DNA of 64,000 bases from Bacteroidota bacterium (GTDB taxonomy: Bacteria; Bacteroidota; Bacteroidia; Flavobacteriales; Flavobacteriaceae): assembly GCA_029557895.1 (NCBI GenBank), contig JAKQHT010000024.1:1-64000 (forward strand), written 5' to 3'. The position numbers and the translations under genes are program-made. Of the stretch, positions 54,908-63,506 are shown piece by piece. The notes under the pieces are model-generated. The model did no database searches and was not told the DNA's origin. It saw only the letters and a list, made by a program, of their open reading frames with translations. Position 1 is the stretch's first letter. Every line of letters starts with the position of its first letter.

Positions 54908-55090
54908 TTATTTTATTTCTTTATGAACTGTCATACGTTTAAGGATGGGGTTGAATTTTTTCAACTCCATACGGTCGGGCGTATTTTTTTTGTTTTTTGT
55001 GGTAATGTACCGTGACGTTCCGGGCATACCAGACTCCTTGTGCTCAGTACATTCCAATATAACCTGTATTCTATTGCCTTTTTTTGCCAT
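54908..55090 (-). CDS. rpmG: 50S ribosomal protein L33
   Basis: A 60-residue bL33 of the large subunit (E site region): [20 protein letters not shown], then [20 protein letters not shown] and a basic tail. It lacks the zinc-binding CxxC pairs (the cysteine-free C- form), needing no zinc. Located 27 bases after rpmB. Confidence 0.96.
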   Translation of the reverse strand: MAKKGNRIQVILECTEHKESGMPGTSRYITTKNKKNTPDRMELKKFNPILKRMTVHKEIK

Positions 55091-55117
55091 TGTCTTAACT
55101 TTTTAGCTTGTGGCCGT

Positions 55118-55354
55118 TTATTTTAAAAATCCTTTGCTTTTTGCTTCTTTGATAGCCGCAGATATGCCAACTCTGTTGATGGTCTTCAATGCTGCCGTCG
55201 AAACCTTTAAGGTCACCCATTTATCCTCTTCAGGAATGTAAAAACGTTTTTTGATGAGGTTAGCATCAAACTTGCGTTTTGTCTTGTTCATCGCATGGGA
55301 AACATTGTTTCCTACCATTGCTTTTTTTCCGGTCAGTTCACAAACTCTTGACAT
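55118..55354 (-). CDS. rpmB: 50S ribosomal protein L28
   Basis: A 78-residue bL28. MSRVCELTGKKAMVGNNVSH and KRKFDANLIKKRFYIPEE are typical; the zinc-binding Cys pair is reduced to one Cys. First gene of the rpmB-rpmG-DUF4295 operon, with a strong promoter at 55395-55426. Confidence 0.96.
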   Translation of the reverse strand: MSRVCELTGKKAMVGNNVSHAMNKTKRKFDANLIKKRFYIPEEDKWVTLKVSTAALKTINRVGISAAIKEAKSKGFLK

Positions 55355-55394
55355 TCTTCTTTAACTTTAAAATGTGTTATTTCAAAACAGGGTG

Positions 55395-55426
55395 CAAATT
55401 TAGTAAAACTTTACTATTCCAACAAA
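55395..55426 (-). promoter_or_regulatory. Promoter of the rpmB ribosomal operon
   Basis: On the minus strand a TTTG at 55426-55423, 20 bases, then TAAATTTG at 55402-55395. A full -33/-7 promoter just beyond the cinA stop; leader about 37 bases. Confidence 0.68.
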
Positions 55427-55435
55427 CTAATGGCC

Positions 55436-56680
55436 CTACTTTTTTAAAATTTCTTTATGGAGCATTTCGAGAGCTTTTGCAGTGGCACGCTGGACGACTT
55501 TTTCTCGGTGGTCTCCAAAGTTAAAAATCTCTGAAAACACATCGGTTTTAGTAGCCAAGGCAATGCACACAGTACCGACTTCGGCCTCTGAATCGCCTTT
55601 GGTAGGGCCGGCGTTCCCGGTAGTGGCAAGGGCATAATCTGTTTCAAACAATGCCCGCGCCGATTGGGCCATAGCTTCTGCCACTTCTTTACTGACCACC
55701 GAAAATTGTTCTATAAGCTCGGGCCGAACACCCAAAATCTTGATTTTTGATTCGGTGGCATAACACACCACACCGCCTTTAAAATATCGTGATGCTCCGG
55801 CAATGGCAGTAAACGATGCGGCAATCTTTCCGCCGGTACAACTCTCTGCAACGGCTACGGTCTTTTGCATTTTGGCCAAGTGGTTACCGATAACGGCATC
55901 GATGGTGCCTTCATCTTCAAAACCCACAAAATAGTCTTTTATCAAAGGCATTAAAAGCTCAACATGCTGTTTAATAGCCTGTTCAATCATACGGCCATTA
56001 TCAGATTTTGCTGACAAACGCAAACGTACCCTACCGAAATTGGGCAGATATGCAAGATGGATGAACGACGGCAATGCATCTTCCCACGACGCTATCATTT
56101 CGGCAAGTTTGCTCTCGCCAATACCGTGTGTAAGGATGGTTTTGTGCTGAATGAACGGTAAACGGTAGCGTTTTTGCAACCTCGGCATGACTTCCGATGT
56201 CATCAATGCTTTCATCTCAAAAGGCACACCGGGCAACGAGATGATTGTTTTTGCAGCTTTGTCAAACCACATACCGGGCGCACTGCCGTGCAAATTCATC
56301 AAAACCTGTGCTTTGGACGGCACCAGAGCTTGGTCGAGATTTAACTGTGACGGTGTCTGGTTAAATTGTTTCCAAAGTCTGTTTATATTTTTTGTTACGG
56401 ACGCATCCCTGACCAATTGGTCTTCAAAATATTCGGTAAAGGTTTTTTTGGTAACGTCGTCTTTTGTTGGTCCCAAGCCGCCCGTAACGATGATGATATC
56501 GGCACGGCTTTCAGCTTCTTGCAATGCTGTTTTGATGTGTGTGCTTTGGTCCTGAACCGAAGTGACCTGATGTACGGATACACCTATCTTATTGAGACAT
56601 TTGGCTATATAGGCGGAATTGGTATCAACGACCTGCCCAATCAGGATTTCGTCGCCGATGGTAATAATCTCGGCAAACAT
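55436..56680 (-). CDS. cinA: CinA family protein (NMN deamidase-related)
   Basis: A 414-residue two-domain protein. The N-terminal MoaB/MogA-like domain has FAEIITIGDEILIGQVVDTN and IVTGGLGPTKDDVTKK; the C-terminal domain has VAVAESCTGGKIAASFTAI and ATTGNAGPTKGDSEAEVGTV, the nicotinamide-mononucleotide amidohydrolase (PncC) part. Linked in bacteria to competence and to pyridine nucleotide salvage. Directly downstream (6 bases) of the Hpt gene. Confidence 0.93.
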   Translation of the reverse strand: MFAEIITIGDEILIGQVVDTNSAYIAKCLNKIGVSVHQVTSVQDQSTHIKTALQEAESRADIIIVTGGLGPTKDDVTKKTFTEYFEDQLVRDASVTKNINRLWKQFNQTPSQLNLDQALVPSKAQVLMNLHGSAPGMWFDKAAKTIISLPGVPFEMKALMTSEVMPRLQKRYRLPFIQHKTILTHGIGESKLAEMIASWEDALPSFIHLAYLPNFGRVRLRLSAKSDNGRMIEQAIKQHVELLMPLIKDYFVGFEDEGTIDAVIGNHLAKMQKTVAVAESCTGGKIAASFTAIAGASRYFKGGVVCYATESKIKILGVRPELIEQFSVVSKEVAEAMAQSARALFETDYALATTGNAGPTKGDSEAEVGTVCIALATKTDVFSEIFNFGDHREKVVQRATAKALEMLHKEILKK

Positions 56681-56686
56681 GTTTTG

Positions 56687-57028
56687 TCAGAGATTGAAAT
56701 CGTGTTTTATCTCTTCGACGGCTTTTTCTATGGCGGCCAGGACAATTTTCAATTTACCAGAGACATCCAAATCTTTCTTTTCAAACTTCCCCCAATCTTG
56801 CACTTCGATTAGGTCTTCCAAAACACCAAGTTCAAAGAGATCCACTGTGGGTTTCATCTTGTGGGCCGCTTGGTAAGCCGTATAATAATCTTTATCGGCC
56901 ACTGCTTTTTTGAGGCGAGAGGCATCTTCCGGCACTTCTTCCAGAAACGCTGCGGCAAGTGCCGCAACAAAATCGCTATCGCCATCCGCAAGCTCGCGTA
57001 CCCTGAAGAGTTTATAGTGTTTTTCCAT
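56687..57028 (-). CDS. Hpt (histidine phosphotransfer) domain protein
   Basis: A 113-residue all-helical Hpt protein. The motif TAYQAAHKMKPTVDLFEL carries the phosphorylatable His (about residue 57). It should relay phosphate between a hybrid kinase and a response regulator; neither is in the window. It starts with no gap after the FAH-family gene. Confidence 0.88.
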   Translation of the reverse strand: MEKHYKLFRVRELADGDSDFVAALAAAFLEEVPEDASRLKKAVADKDYYTAYQAAHKMKPTVDLFELGVLEDLIEVQDWGKFEKKDLDVSGKLKIVLAAIEKAVEEIKHDFNL

Positions 57029-57640
57029 TTATTTGATTGTTAGCTTAAACATTTCGTTGTCTTCGATAAAACCCGTGAGCTCGTCTCCGGTCTCTACCCT
57101 GCCGACCCCGCTGGGCGTCCCGGTAAAGATAATATCTCCTGTCTTTAATGTAAAATATTTTGAAATATATTCGATAAGTTCATCGATTTTCCAAAGCATT
57201 TGCGCGGTATTGCCCATTTGTACCGATGAACCGTTGCGCATCAACGAAAAGTTGAGATGCTGCAAATCATCGAAATTTTTCTTTGAGATCCACGTGCCAA
57301 CTACCGCCGAACCGTCAAAAGCTTTGGCACGTTCCCATGGCAATCCTTTCGATTTTAGGTCCTCTTGCAGGTCGCGCGCCGTAAAGTCGATGCCAAGACC
57401 GATCTCTTCATAATATTTGTGCGCAAATTTTTTGTCAATATGTTTTCCCACCCTATTGACCTTTACCAATACCTCGACCTCATAGTGTATCTCACTGGAA
57501 AAATCGGGGATGTAAAAGGGTTGGCCAACTTGCAACAGTGCCGTATCTGGCTTGAGGAAAATGACAGGCGTGTCGGGCCTGGCATTGCCGAGCTCTTCGA
57601 TATGCTCCGAATAGTTTCTTCCTACACAGATGATTTTCAT
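57029..57640 (-). CDS. Fumarylacetoacetate hydrolase family protein
   Basis: A 203-residue FAH-fold hydrolase or decarboxylase: KIICVGRNYSEHIEELG at the start, then IHYEVEVLVKVNRVGKHI (metal Glu), GIDFTARDLQED and GDIIFTGTPSGVGRVETGD. Related proteins include acylpyruvases and oxaloacetate decarboxylases (FAHD1); the substrate is not assigned. The start is the ATG at 57640. Overlap-free but adjacent to the Hpt gene. Confidence 0.9.
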   Translation of the reverse strand: MKIICVGRNYSEHIEELGNARPDTPVIFLKPDTALLQVGQPFYIPDFSSEIHYEVEVLVKVNRVGKHIDKKFAHKYYEEIGLGIDFTARDLQEDLKSKGLPWERAKAFDGSAVVGTWISKKNFDDLQHLNFSLMRNGSSVQMGNTAQMLWKIDELIEYISKYFTLKTGDIIFTGTPSGVGRVETGDELTGFIEDNEMFKLTIK

Positions 57641-57720
57641 TACAATTAGGGATAAAGGTTCAAAGACCGCTCTGTTTACTTTATCTGGGACTTGGCCCAA
57701 AACATTATTGTATTGTTATA

Positions 57721-58497
57721 TTAATCCAATTTATTGTTCAATGCTCTCAACTTAATTCCCGTAAGCACTTTTTTTGTATATAGCGGAAAATCGGCATTGA
57801 GAAGCCACCCAAAGTAGCCGGGCTCTTCATTGAGCACATCCTCGACCTTTTTGTTTTTGTGCTTTCCAAACGAAAAACATTCCTCACCGTTTTTATTATA
57901 TGTGATAAATCCGGCAAAATCGGCAAACTCTTTTCGCGAACTGAATTCTGCCAGAAATTTTATGTCATTTTCGAGTGCGCCGTATCTTTCTATTTGTGCT
58001 TTCAGCACTTCATAAGTGGCAATGGTATCGGCTTCGGCACTGTGCGCATTATCAAGGTTTTTATTGCAATAAAACATATATGCCGCCGATAACGTGCGCT
58101 GTTCCATTTTATGGAAGATATTTTGGACATCGACCGCAACACGGTTTTTCATATCAAAATCCACATCGGCCCGCAACATTTCTTCTGCCAACAGTGGAAT
58201 ATCAAAGCGGTTGGAATTGAACCCTGCCAAATCTGCGTCTTTAATGAGGTGGTAAACTTCTTTTGCCAATTCTTTGAACGTGGGTTTGCCAGCCACATCA
58301 GCATCCGAAATACCATGCACGGCGGTAGCATCCTTGGGAATGGGAATGGTGGGGTTGACCAACCAGGTCTTGCTTTCTTCCTTACCGTCCGGATGGATTT
58401 TGAGGATAGAAATTTCCACAATCCTATCGTTTGTGATGTTGACACCCGTGGTTTCGAGGTCAAAAAAACAAATTGGCCTGTTGAGGTTGAGTTTCAT
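57721..58497 (-). CDS. 3'-5' exonuclease (DEDDh) with ExoX-like C-terminal domain
   Basis: A 258-residue exonuclease of the DnaQ/ExoX type: FFDLETTGVNITNDRIVEI (ExoI, Asp and Glu), GFNSNRFDIPLLAEEM (ExoII) and NAHSAEADTIATYEVL (ExoIII, His and Asp). Residues 205-250 (FSFGKHKNKKVEDVLNEEPG, YFGWLLNADFPLYTKKVL) are an ExoX-C/DUF3820 domain. Probably a DNA-repair or RNA-trimming nuclease, not the polymerase proofreading subunit. First gene of the FAH-Hpt-cinA operon; promoter at 58515-58522. Confidence 0.92.
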   Translation of the reverse strand: MKLNLNRPICFFDLETTGVNITNDRIVEISILKIHPDGKEESKTWLVNPTIPIPKDATAVHGISDADVAGKPTFKELAKEVYHLIKDADLAGFNSNRFDIPLLAEEMLRADVDFDMKNRVAVDVQNIFHKMEQRTLSAAYMFYCNKNLDNAHSAEADTIATYEVLKAQIERYGALENDIKFLAEFSSRKEFADFAGFITYNKNGEECFSFGKHKNKKVEDVLNEEPGYFGWLLNADFPLYTKKVLTGIKLRALNNKLD

Positions 58498-58514
58498 TTT
58501 TGGTCCATTTTTGG

Positions 58515-58522
58515 CAAAGATA
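58515..58522 (-). promoter_or_regulatory. -7 box of the exonuclease operon
   Basis: TATCTTTG on the minus strand, 17 bases before the ATG at 58497. Confidence 0.6.
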
Positions 58523-59058
58523 GGGAGATAAATTAAGAACGGTGCTTTTATATGCCGGGCGATTTGAATTTTAAATGAATTCTGTTTGGGCCGGTCATCT
58601 GCTTTTCAAAATAATACCCGGCAATTTCGAGAATTCAGAAAAAGAATGAAAATTTTCAAACAAAAATCCACATGTCCTTCGCATGCACTCACTGCAATGA
58701 AAACTCAAGTAATCATTTCAAAACACCTCTAAACCATCCACCGACCATCAAACAATAAAAATTGAACTCGAGTTAGTTGAAGATGGGACAACATTTGAAA
58801 TGGCGCAGAACAGAAACACCTGACCACTACATATTATCCCACACAACAGCAATCATTGATTATTTCAACTTGGGACATCACATTATATGCAATAAAACTT
58901 GATCCTGAGCGGACATATTAAATTATTGCCATTTGGAGACAAATATGCAGCTTGAAAAAATTCTTATTGGCTCTGCTTTATCCATCCATTTTACACGAGG
59001 AAGTATAATAAACTTCAAAAAGAAAGAGAAATTTATTGTACCCTTTGATGAATTTACA

Positions 59059-59095
59059 AAAAAAAACACTGCCTTTTGAGCAGTGCTTTTTTTGA
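59059..59095 (-). terminator. Terminator downstream of the T9SS protein gene (bidirectional)
   Basis: CACTGC (59067-59072) pairs with GCAGTG (59080-59085), loop of 7, with A and T runs on both sides, so it can act on both strands. It lies 20-50 bases past the stop of the minus-strand gene. Confidence 0.82.
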
Positions 59096-59114
59096 AGTCA
59101 ATTACGGAAAAAGC

Positions 59115-59924
59115 TTATTGTTTTATCAATTTTTTGACAATAACCCCTGATCCTGACTGGATTTTCACGATATAGTTGGCAGAAGCCAATTCGGAAACAT
59201 CAACTCTTTTCTCTACGCCCATATCGGATAGGTCAATTGATTGTACCAACTTACCAGAAATATCATAGATTTGGGCAAATTGTACCTCAACAGATCTTGG
59301 ATTGACAAATGTGACAAAATCATTCACTAAATTCGGATACATCGTCACACTGGCCAAATCTGACGATTCATTAACACCAAGGGTATTGGAACAGCTTAAA
59401 CGGTACTCAATCGTAATAGAACCACTGTCATAAACTCCATCGGGATCAACCGAACCATCATCAAAACTTTCAAAAAATTCAAGTGACATACTGCCCGAAA
59501 TATCATTGGCTACTAAATAATATGAAAGACCTGCGGCCACTAAATCTATAATACCGTCACTGGAATAAGAACCGGGTCCAGAATTATTAACGCCGGCACC
59601 AGGCGTAAGATTCACATCTGCAGCACCATCTAAATCGGGATCAAAACCAATAACCATTTCAGATAGCCATGAAGGGGAATTAGCTGTTTGGTTTGTATCC
59701 CAACTTATGCCTGTAAATTCAAGCACAGGATTTTCACAATCGGTTAGGTCTGCAAATCCATCCAAAGGTATGGTTAGATAAACATTGCCAGGATCTCCAA
59801 GTGAATAGCGACTTTCAATTCCCGCTACGTCAACATCCACTGTTTCTGTAAGGGTCGTTTGGGCATGGGCCAACATGCCGAATGCAAAACTAAATGTAGA
59901 TAATAAAGTAGTAATTTTTCTCAT
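59115..59924 (-). CDS. T9SS type A sorting-domain secreted protein
   Basis: A 269-residue exported protein. Signal peptide 1-22 (TTLLSTFSFAFGMLAHAQ), then a beta-rich middle of unknown family, low in Lys and rich in Asp, Ser and Gly (repeated DPDLDGAADVN, SVDPDGVYDSG). The last 75 residues are a type A T9SS sorting domain (VTMYPNLVNDFVTF, AQIYDISGKLVQSI, ASANYIVKI, VIVKKLIKQ), with Leu in place of the usual Pro of YPNP. The start is the ATG at 59924; the TTG at 59933 is rejected. Confidence 0.85.
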   Translation of the reverse strand: MRKITTLLSTFSFAFGMLAHAQTTLTETVDVDVAGIESRYSLGDPGNVYLTIPLDGFADLTDCENPVLEFTGISWDTNQTANSPSWLSEMVIGFDPDLDGAADVNLTPGAGVNNSGPGSYSSDGIIDLVAAGLSYYLVANDISGSMSLEFFESFDDGSVDPDGVYDSGSITIEYRLSCSNTLGVNESSDLASVTMYPNLVNDFVTFVNPRSVEVQFAQIYDISGKLVQSIDLSDMGVEKRVDVSELASANYIVKIQSGSGVIVKKLIKQ

Positions 59925-60068
59925 AAATTTCAATGTTTTTAATTAATATTCAAAAATCGTTATGGCTAATATACTATTTTTTTTCAACTCCATTCCATAA
60001 TATTGAAAATTACACAAAAAATTGAAGTAAAATATGCAAAACCAAATTGATTGGACCCTTTATATATC

Positions 60069-60100
60069 AAAAAAAAAAGCACCTTAAAAAAGTGCTTTGA
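60069..60100 (-). terminator. Rho-independent terminator of the E2 gene
   Basis: AAAGCAC (60076-60082) pairs with GTGCTTT (60092-60098) with a run of T on the minus strand. It lies about 20 bases beyond the E2 stop. Confidence 0.82.
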
Positions 60101-60118
60101 TTATCATTTGCTTATATA

Positions 60119-61504
60119 TCACAATTCCCTATTGCTGTCCCAAGCTTCGAGGTTGTCTTTGACAGCTTTTACGAACTGGCCTCCCAGTGCGCCGTTTACC
60201 ACCCTATGGTCATAAGAGTGCGACAAAAACATACGGTAACGGATGCCTATATAATCTCCTGCAGGTGTTTCTATGACGGCAGGCACTTTTCTTATGGCGC
60301 CCAATGCCAAAATACCAACTTGCGGTTGGTTTATGATGGGCGTTCCCATAATACTTCCAAACGTACCGACATTTGTAACGGTATATGTTCCACCTTGTAT
60401 TTCGTCGGGTTTTAACTGGTTGAGCCTTGCCCTGTTTGCCAAATCATTGACACGCTTGGTCATGCCCACCAAATTGAGCTGGTCTGCATCCTTTATGACC
60501 GGTACTATCAGGTTGCCATCCGGCAATGCCGCCGCCATGCCAAGGTTGATATGCTTCTTCTTGATAATTGTATCGCCTTGCACGGAAATATTCATCATTG
60601 GGAATTTTTTGAGCGCCTTTGCAACGGCTTCCATAAATATGGGTGTGAACGTCAGGCTTTCTCCTTCGCGTTTAAAAAACTCGTCTTTGACTTTATTTCT
60701 CCAATTCCATATTTCGGTAACATCTGCCTCGACAAAACTCTGCACGTGCGCCGAAGTGTGTACGGATTCAACCATGTGATGGGCTATAAGTTTACCCATA
60801 CGACTCATTTCAATAATTTCGTCATCACCACTTGCCACTACAGGTGCTGTTTTTGGTTTTTCAGCAACATTACTTTGTGTTTCAGCAGTTTTCTGTGAAG
60901 TTTCTACCATTTTGACCGGCTCGGTTTCTGCAACAGGTTGCTGCGCCTGTGGCGATGCTTGTTGGGCTTGTACCGGAGCTTCTGCCCTACTTTTTATGTA
61001 ACCAAGAATATCATCTTTTGTTACACGACCGTCCTTACCAGTACCTACAATAGCATCGAGTTCGGCCTGCGAAACACCTTCTTCTTTGGCTATGTTTCTG
61101 ACCAACGGCGAATAAAACCGACCCTCGGATGAAATTACCGGAGACACAACAGCTTTGGCTGCTTCGACAGTTTGGGCTACTTGTTGCACAGGAATGGCTG
61201 CGGCTGGAACAGTTTCTTTGACGGCATCAGCTTTAGGTTCGGCAGTAGAAACAGAAGCAGAAACTTCGGTCTCAATGATTGCGATTGCCTGACCCACCTG
61301 TACCACATCATCTACATTGAACAATTTTTCGACCAAGATGCCCTCGACTTCACTCGGAACTTCACTGTCCACTTTGTCTGTTGCTATTTCGAGTACAGCT
61401 TCATCGGCCTCAATCTTATCGCCAACGTTCTTTAGCCAATTGGTAATGGTTGCCTCTGCGACGCTTTCTCCCATTTTGGGAAGTTTTAGTTCAAATCTTG
61501 CCAT
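60119..61504 (-). CDS. Dihydrolipoamide acyltransferase E2 (2-oxo acid dehydrogenase)
   Basis: A 461-residue E2 core protein. Lipoyl domain (residues 1-75, lipoylated Lys in EIATDKVDSEV), an Ala/Pro/Gln-rich linker, peripheral-subunit binding domain (about 130-165, PLVRNIAKEEGVSQAELDAI) and the catalytic trimer domain. The catalytic motif reads HSYDHRVVNGALGG: His433 is present, but the usual Asp is Asn437 (codon AAC at 60196-60194). This substitution is, as I recall, common in Bacteroidota. Probably the branched-chain or pyruvate complex E2. Promoter at 61542-61549. Confidence 0.92.
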   Translation of the reverse strand: MARFELKLPKMGESVAEATITNWLKNVGDKIEADEAVLEIATDKVDSEVPSEVEGILVEKLFNVDDVVQVGQAIAIIETEVSASVSTAEPKADAVKETVPAAAIPVQQVAQTVEAAKAVVSPVISSEGRFYSPLVRNIAKEEGVSQAELDAIVGTGKDGRVTKDDILGYIKSRAEAPVQAQQASPQAQQPVAETEPVKMVETSQKTAETQSNVAEKPKTAPVVASGDDEIIEMSRMGKLIAHHMVESVHTSAHVQSFVEADVTEIWNWRNKVKDEFFKREGESLTFTPIFMEAVAKALKKFPMMNISVQGDTIIKKKHINLGMAAALPDGNLIVPVIKDADQLNLVGMTKRVNDLANRARLNQLKPDEIQGGTYTVTNVGTFGSIMGTPIINQPQVGILALGAIRKVPAVIETPAGDYIGIRYRMFLSHSYDHRVVNGALGGQFVKAVKDNLEAWDSNREL

Positions 61505-61541
61505 ATAGTCAGTATAATGGTGCTTTTGGTTATTTGCATTG

Positions 61542-61549
61542 CAAAATTA
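61542..61549 (-). promoter_or_regulatory. -7 box of the E2 gene
   Basis: TAATTTTG on the minus strand, about 37 bases before the ATG at 61504. Confidence 0.58.
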
Positions 61550-61623
61550 ATGAAAAAAGGCAGACTTCTTTATACATCCGATAGAATTTACTGCACAACA
61601 TAATTAACAAATCTTTGGTCCAT

Positions 61624-62727
61624 TCAAAAACACAACACCTCTCCACGGCCTGTGGAACTATCACTACCAATGATGAAACGGGCGTTTTTTGGAAGAATCC
61701 TAAAAGTCATGCCTTGCACTTTGGAGAGACCATCCATGTGAAGGATAATTTCCTTGAAATTCAAAACATTATTGTCAAAAATTAGTTGGACGGCCCGTTT
61801 TTCCCGATTTTCAGGACTATACAAACGAAGTTTATTACCAAGTTTTGAACGAAGTGGCTCAATCGGCCCATCGGAAAGCAATTCGTATCCGGACACCAAT
61901 GGTTTTGAATTGGTAGATTTTTTGGGCAACAACACGATAATCTTGATACCCAACCCAATAAACACGTCATATACAACATTTGGCTTGAAATGCTTTTTGA
62001 AAAAAATTCGCATCGCCCCATTGAACCGATTCGCATATGTTTTGTTTTTTATGGTACTTTCTCCTTTGAAATGAATAGCGGATGTTGTGGGATTGTAATA
62101 ATTATCGTAGCCCATCTTTTGTACCCTGTACGAAAAATCCATATCCTCACCATACATAAAATAATCTTCATCAAAACCTTTGGCATCGTTATATAGAGAG
62201 CGTCTCAACAGCATAAAAGCTCCAACCAAAACAGCGACTTTCCCTGTTTCTTTTTCAGATAGGTGATTGGCATAGTAGTCTTTTGAGCTTCCTAAAATCT
62301 TTTTTATGGACACCAATGGCGTGGGCACGTTACGTTTGCTCTCGGGCAAAAATTGTCCTTTGCCATCCAGAAGCCTGCATCCTACAATTCCCATTTTTGG
62401 TGTGTTTTCTGCAAAATCCATCAGGATCTTGAAGGTATCTTCGGCCACAACGGTATCGGGGTTTAGGATACAGACATAACGACCTTTTGCGTTTTGTACA
62501 CCAAGGTTATTACCTTTTGAAAATCCAAGGTTTTCATTGTTTTCAATGAGGATGACTTCCGGAAACAGGGCTTTTACCATCTGGCAACTGTCGTCAGTAG
62601 AAGCATTGTCCACCACGATAATCTCGGCCTCAAAATCGGCAATTGCAGCCTGTACGCTCTTGAGGCACAGCTCCAGGAAGTACCTGACATTGTAATTGAG
62701 TATGACTACCGAAAGCTGCAAACTCAT
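61624..62727 (-). CDS. Glycosyltransferase family 2 (rhamnosyltransferase-like)
   Basis: A 367-residue GT2 enzyme: LSVVILNYNVRYFLELCL, IIVVDNASTDDSCQMV, ENLGFSKGNNLGVQNAKG, CILNPDTVV and GFDEDYFMYGEDMDFSYRV. The C-terminal 100 residues are a basic extension. The ATG overlaps the recR stop (TAATG), so translation is coupled to recR. Part of cell-envelope glycan synthesis; the target is unknown. Confidence 0.9.
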   Translation of the reverse strand: MSLQLSVVILNYNVRYFLELCLKSVQAAIADFEAEIIVVDNASTDDSCQMVKALFPEVILIENNENLGFSKGNNLGVQNAKGRYVCILNPDTVVAEDTFKILMDFAENTPKMGIVGCRLLDGKGQFLPESKRNVPTPLVSIKKILGSSKDYYANHLSEKETGKVAVLVGAFMLLRRSLYNDAKGFDEDYFMYGEDMDFSYRVQKMGYDNYYNPTTSAIHFKGESTIKNKTYANRFNGAMRIFFKKHFKPNVVYDVFIGLGIKIIVLLPKKSTNSKPLVSGYELLSDGPIEPLRSKLGNKLRLYSPENREKRAVQLIFDNNVLNFKEIILHMDGLSKVQGMTFRILPKNARFIIGSDSSTGRGEVLCF

Positions 62728-63344
62728 TACATTTTTAAAGAGGATTCAAAAGGTACGCGGTTTGCGATGCTCCTGCCAAGTGTAACCTCGTCGGCATATT
62801 CGAGTTCGTTGCCCACAGAAATGCCCCGGGCAATGGTAGAAACAACCACGTCTTTATCACGTATTTGCCTGTAAATGTAAAAATTGGTAGTATCACCTTC
62901 CATCGTTGGGCTTAACGCAAAAATGAGCTCCTTTATTTTTCCTTGATTGATTTTCTTTATCAAGGTATCGATCTTGAGATCATTTGGACCTATGCCGTCC
63001 ATGGGCGAAATTTTTCCCCCAAGCACATGATATAAACCTCTGAACGAACTGGTTGCTTCGATAGCCATCACATCGCGCACGTCCTCAACAACGCACAGGA
63101 TTTCCTCATCACGATGTGGGTTTGAGCAGATTTCACAAAGAGCATTGTCGCTTATATTATGGCATTTTTGGCAAAATTGGATATCGTTGCGCAAGGACAC
63201 CAACGCCAAGGCCAATTGTTCGGTCTGCTCTTTGGGTTGGCGCAACAAGTGCAACACCAGCCTTAAGGCGGTACGCTTGCCGATGCCGGGCAAATGCCCA
63301 ATTTCCGATACGGCTTTTTCGAGAAGTTTAGATGAAAATTCCAT
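62727..63344 (-). CDS. recR: Recombination mediator protein RecR
   Basis: Acts with RecF/RecO to load RecA at gapped DNA. It has 205 residues. Helix-hairpin-helix ([18 protein letters not shown]), the four-Cys zinc site ([16 protein letters not shown]) and the Toprim domain ([30 protein letters not shown]). The start is the ATG at 63344 ([10 protein letters not shown]); the frame from 63374 adds ten residues without support. The stop overlaps the GT2 start. Confidence 0.97.
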   Translation of the reverse strand: MEFSSKLLEKAVSEIGHLPGIGKRTALRLVLHLLRQPKEQTEQLALALVSLRNDIQFCQKCHNISDNALCEICSNPHRDEEILCVVEDVRDVMAIEATSSFRGLYHVLGGKISPMDGIGPNDLKIDTLIKKINQGKIKELIFALSPTMEGDTTNFYIYRQIRDKDVVVSTIARGISVGNELEYADEVTLGRSIANRVPFESSLKM

Positions 63345-63506
63345 GGTTGCGAATTTACGTTTTTTTAATGGCAAAAGATAAGCTTGAACAGCCTCAAAGT
63401 GAAATATTTTTTTTTAAAATAGGGATGCTATTCCAAAAAGCCAATCGGCAAAATGGGTGGTTTTCCTTTAAATTTACTTAATATTGCTCAGTAACCATAA
63501 AACACT

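Larger units (their letters stand above)
58498..59114. other. 617-base gap with no recognised gene
   Basis: The longest gene-free stretch in the window. It holds the exonuclease promoter and a terminator at 59059-59095. A 44-codon plus-strand frame (58945-59079, starting MQLEKILIGS) ends inside that terminator; I do not accept it as a gene. Another frame around 58770 reads IELELVEDGTTFEMAQN but has no start codon. It may be a decayed gene or hold an unrecognised small RNA. Confidence 0.5.

Noticed and set aside
58945..59079. 44-codon plus-strand frame between the exonuclease and T9SS genes
   Set aside because: It ends inside the terminator, has no promoter box near its start, and shows no recognisable motif.
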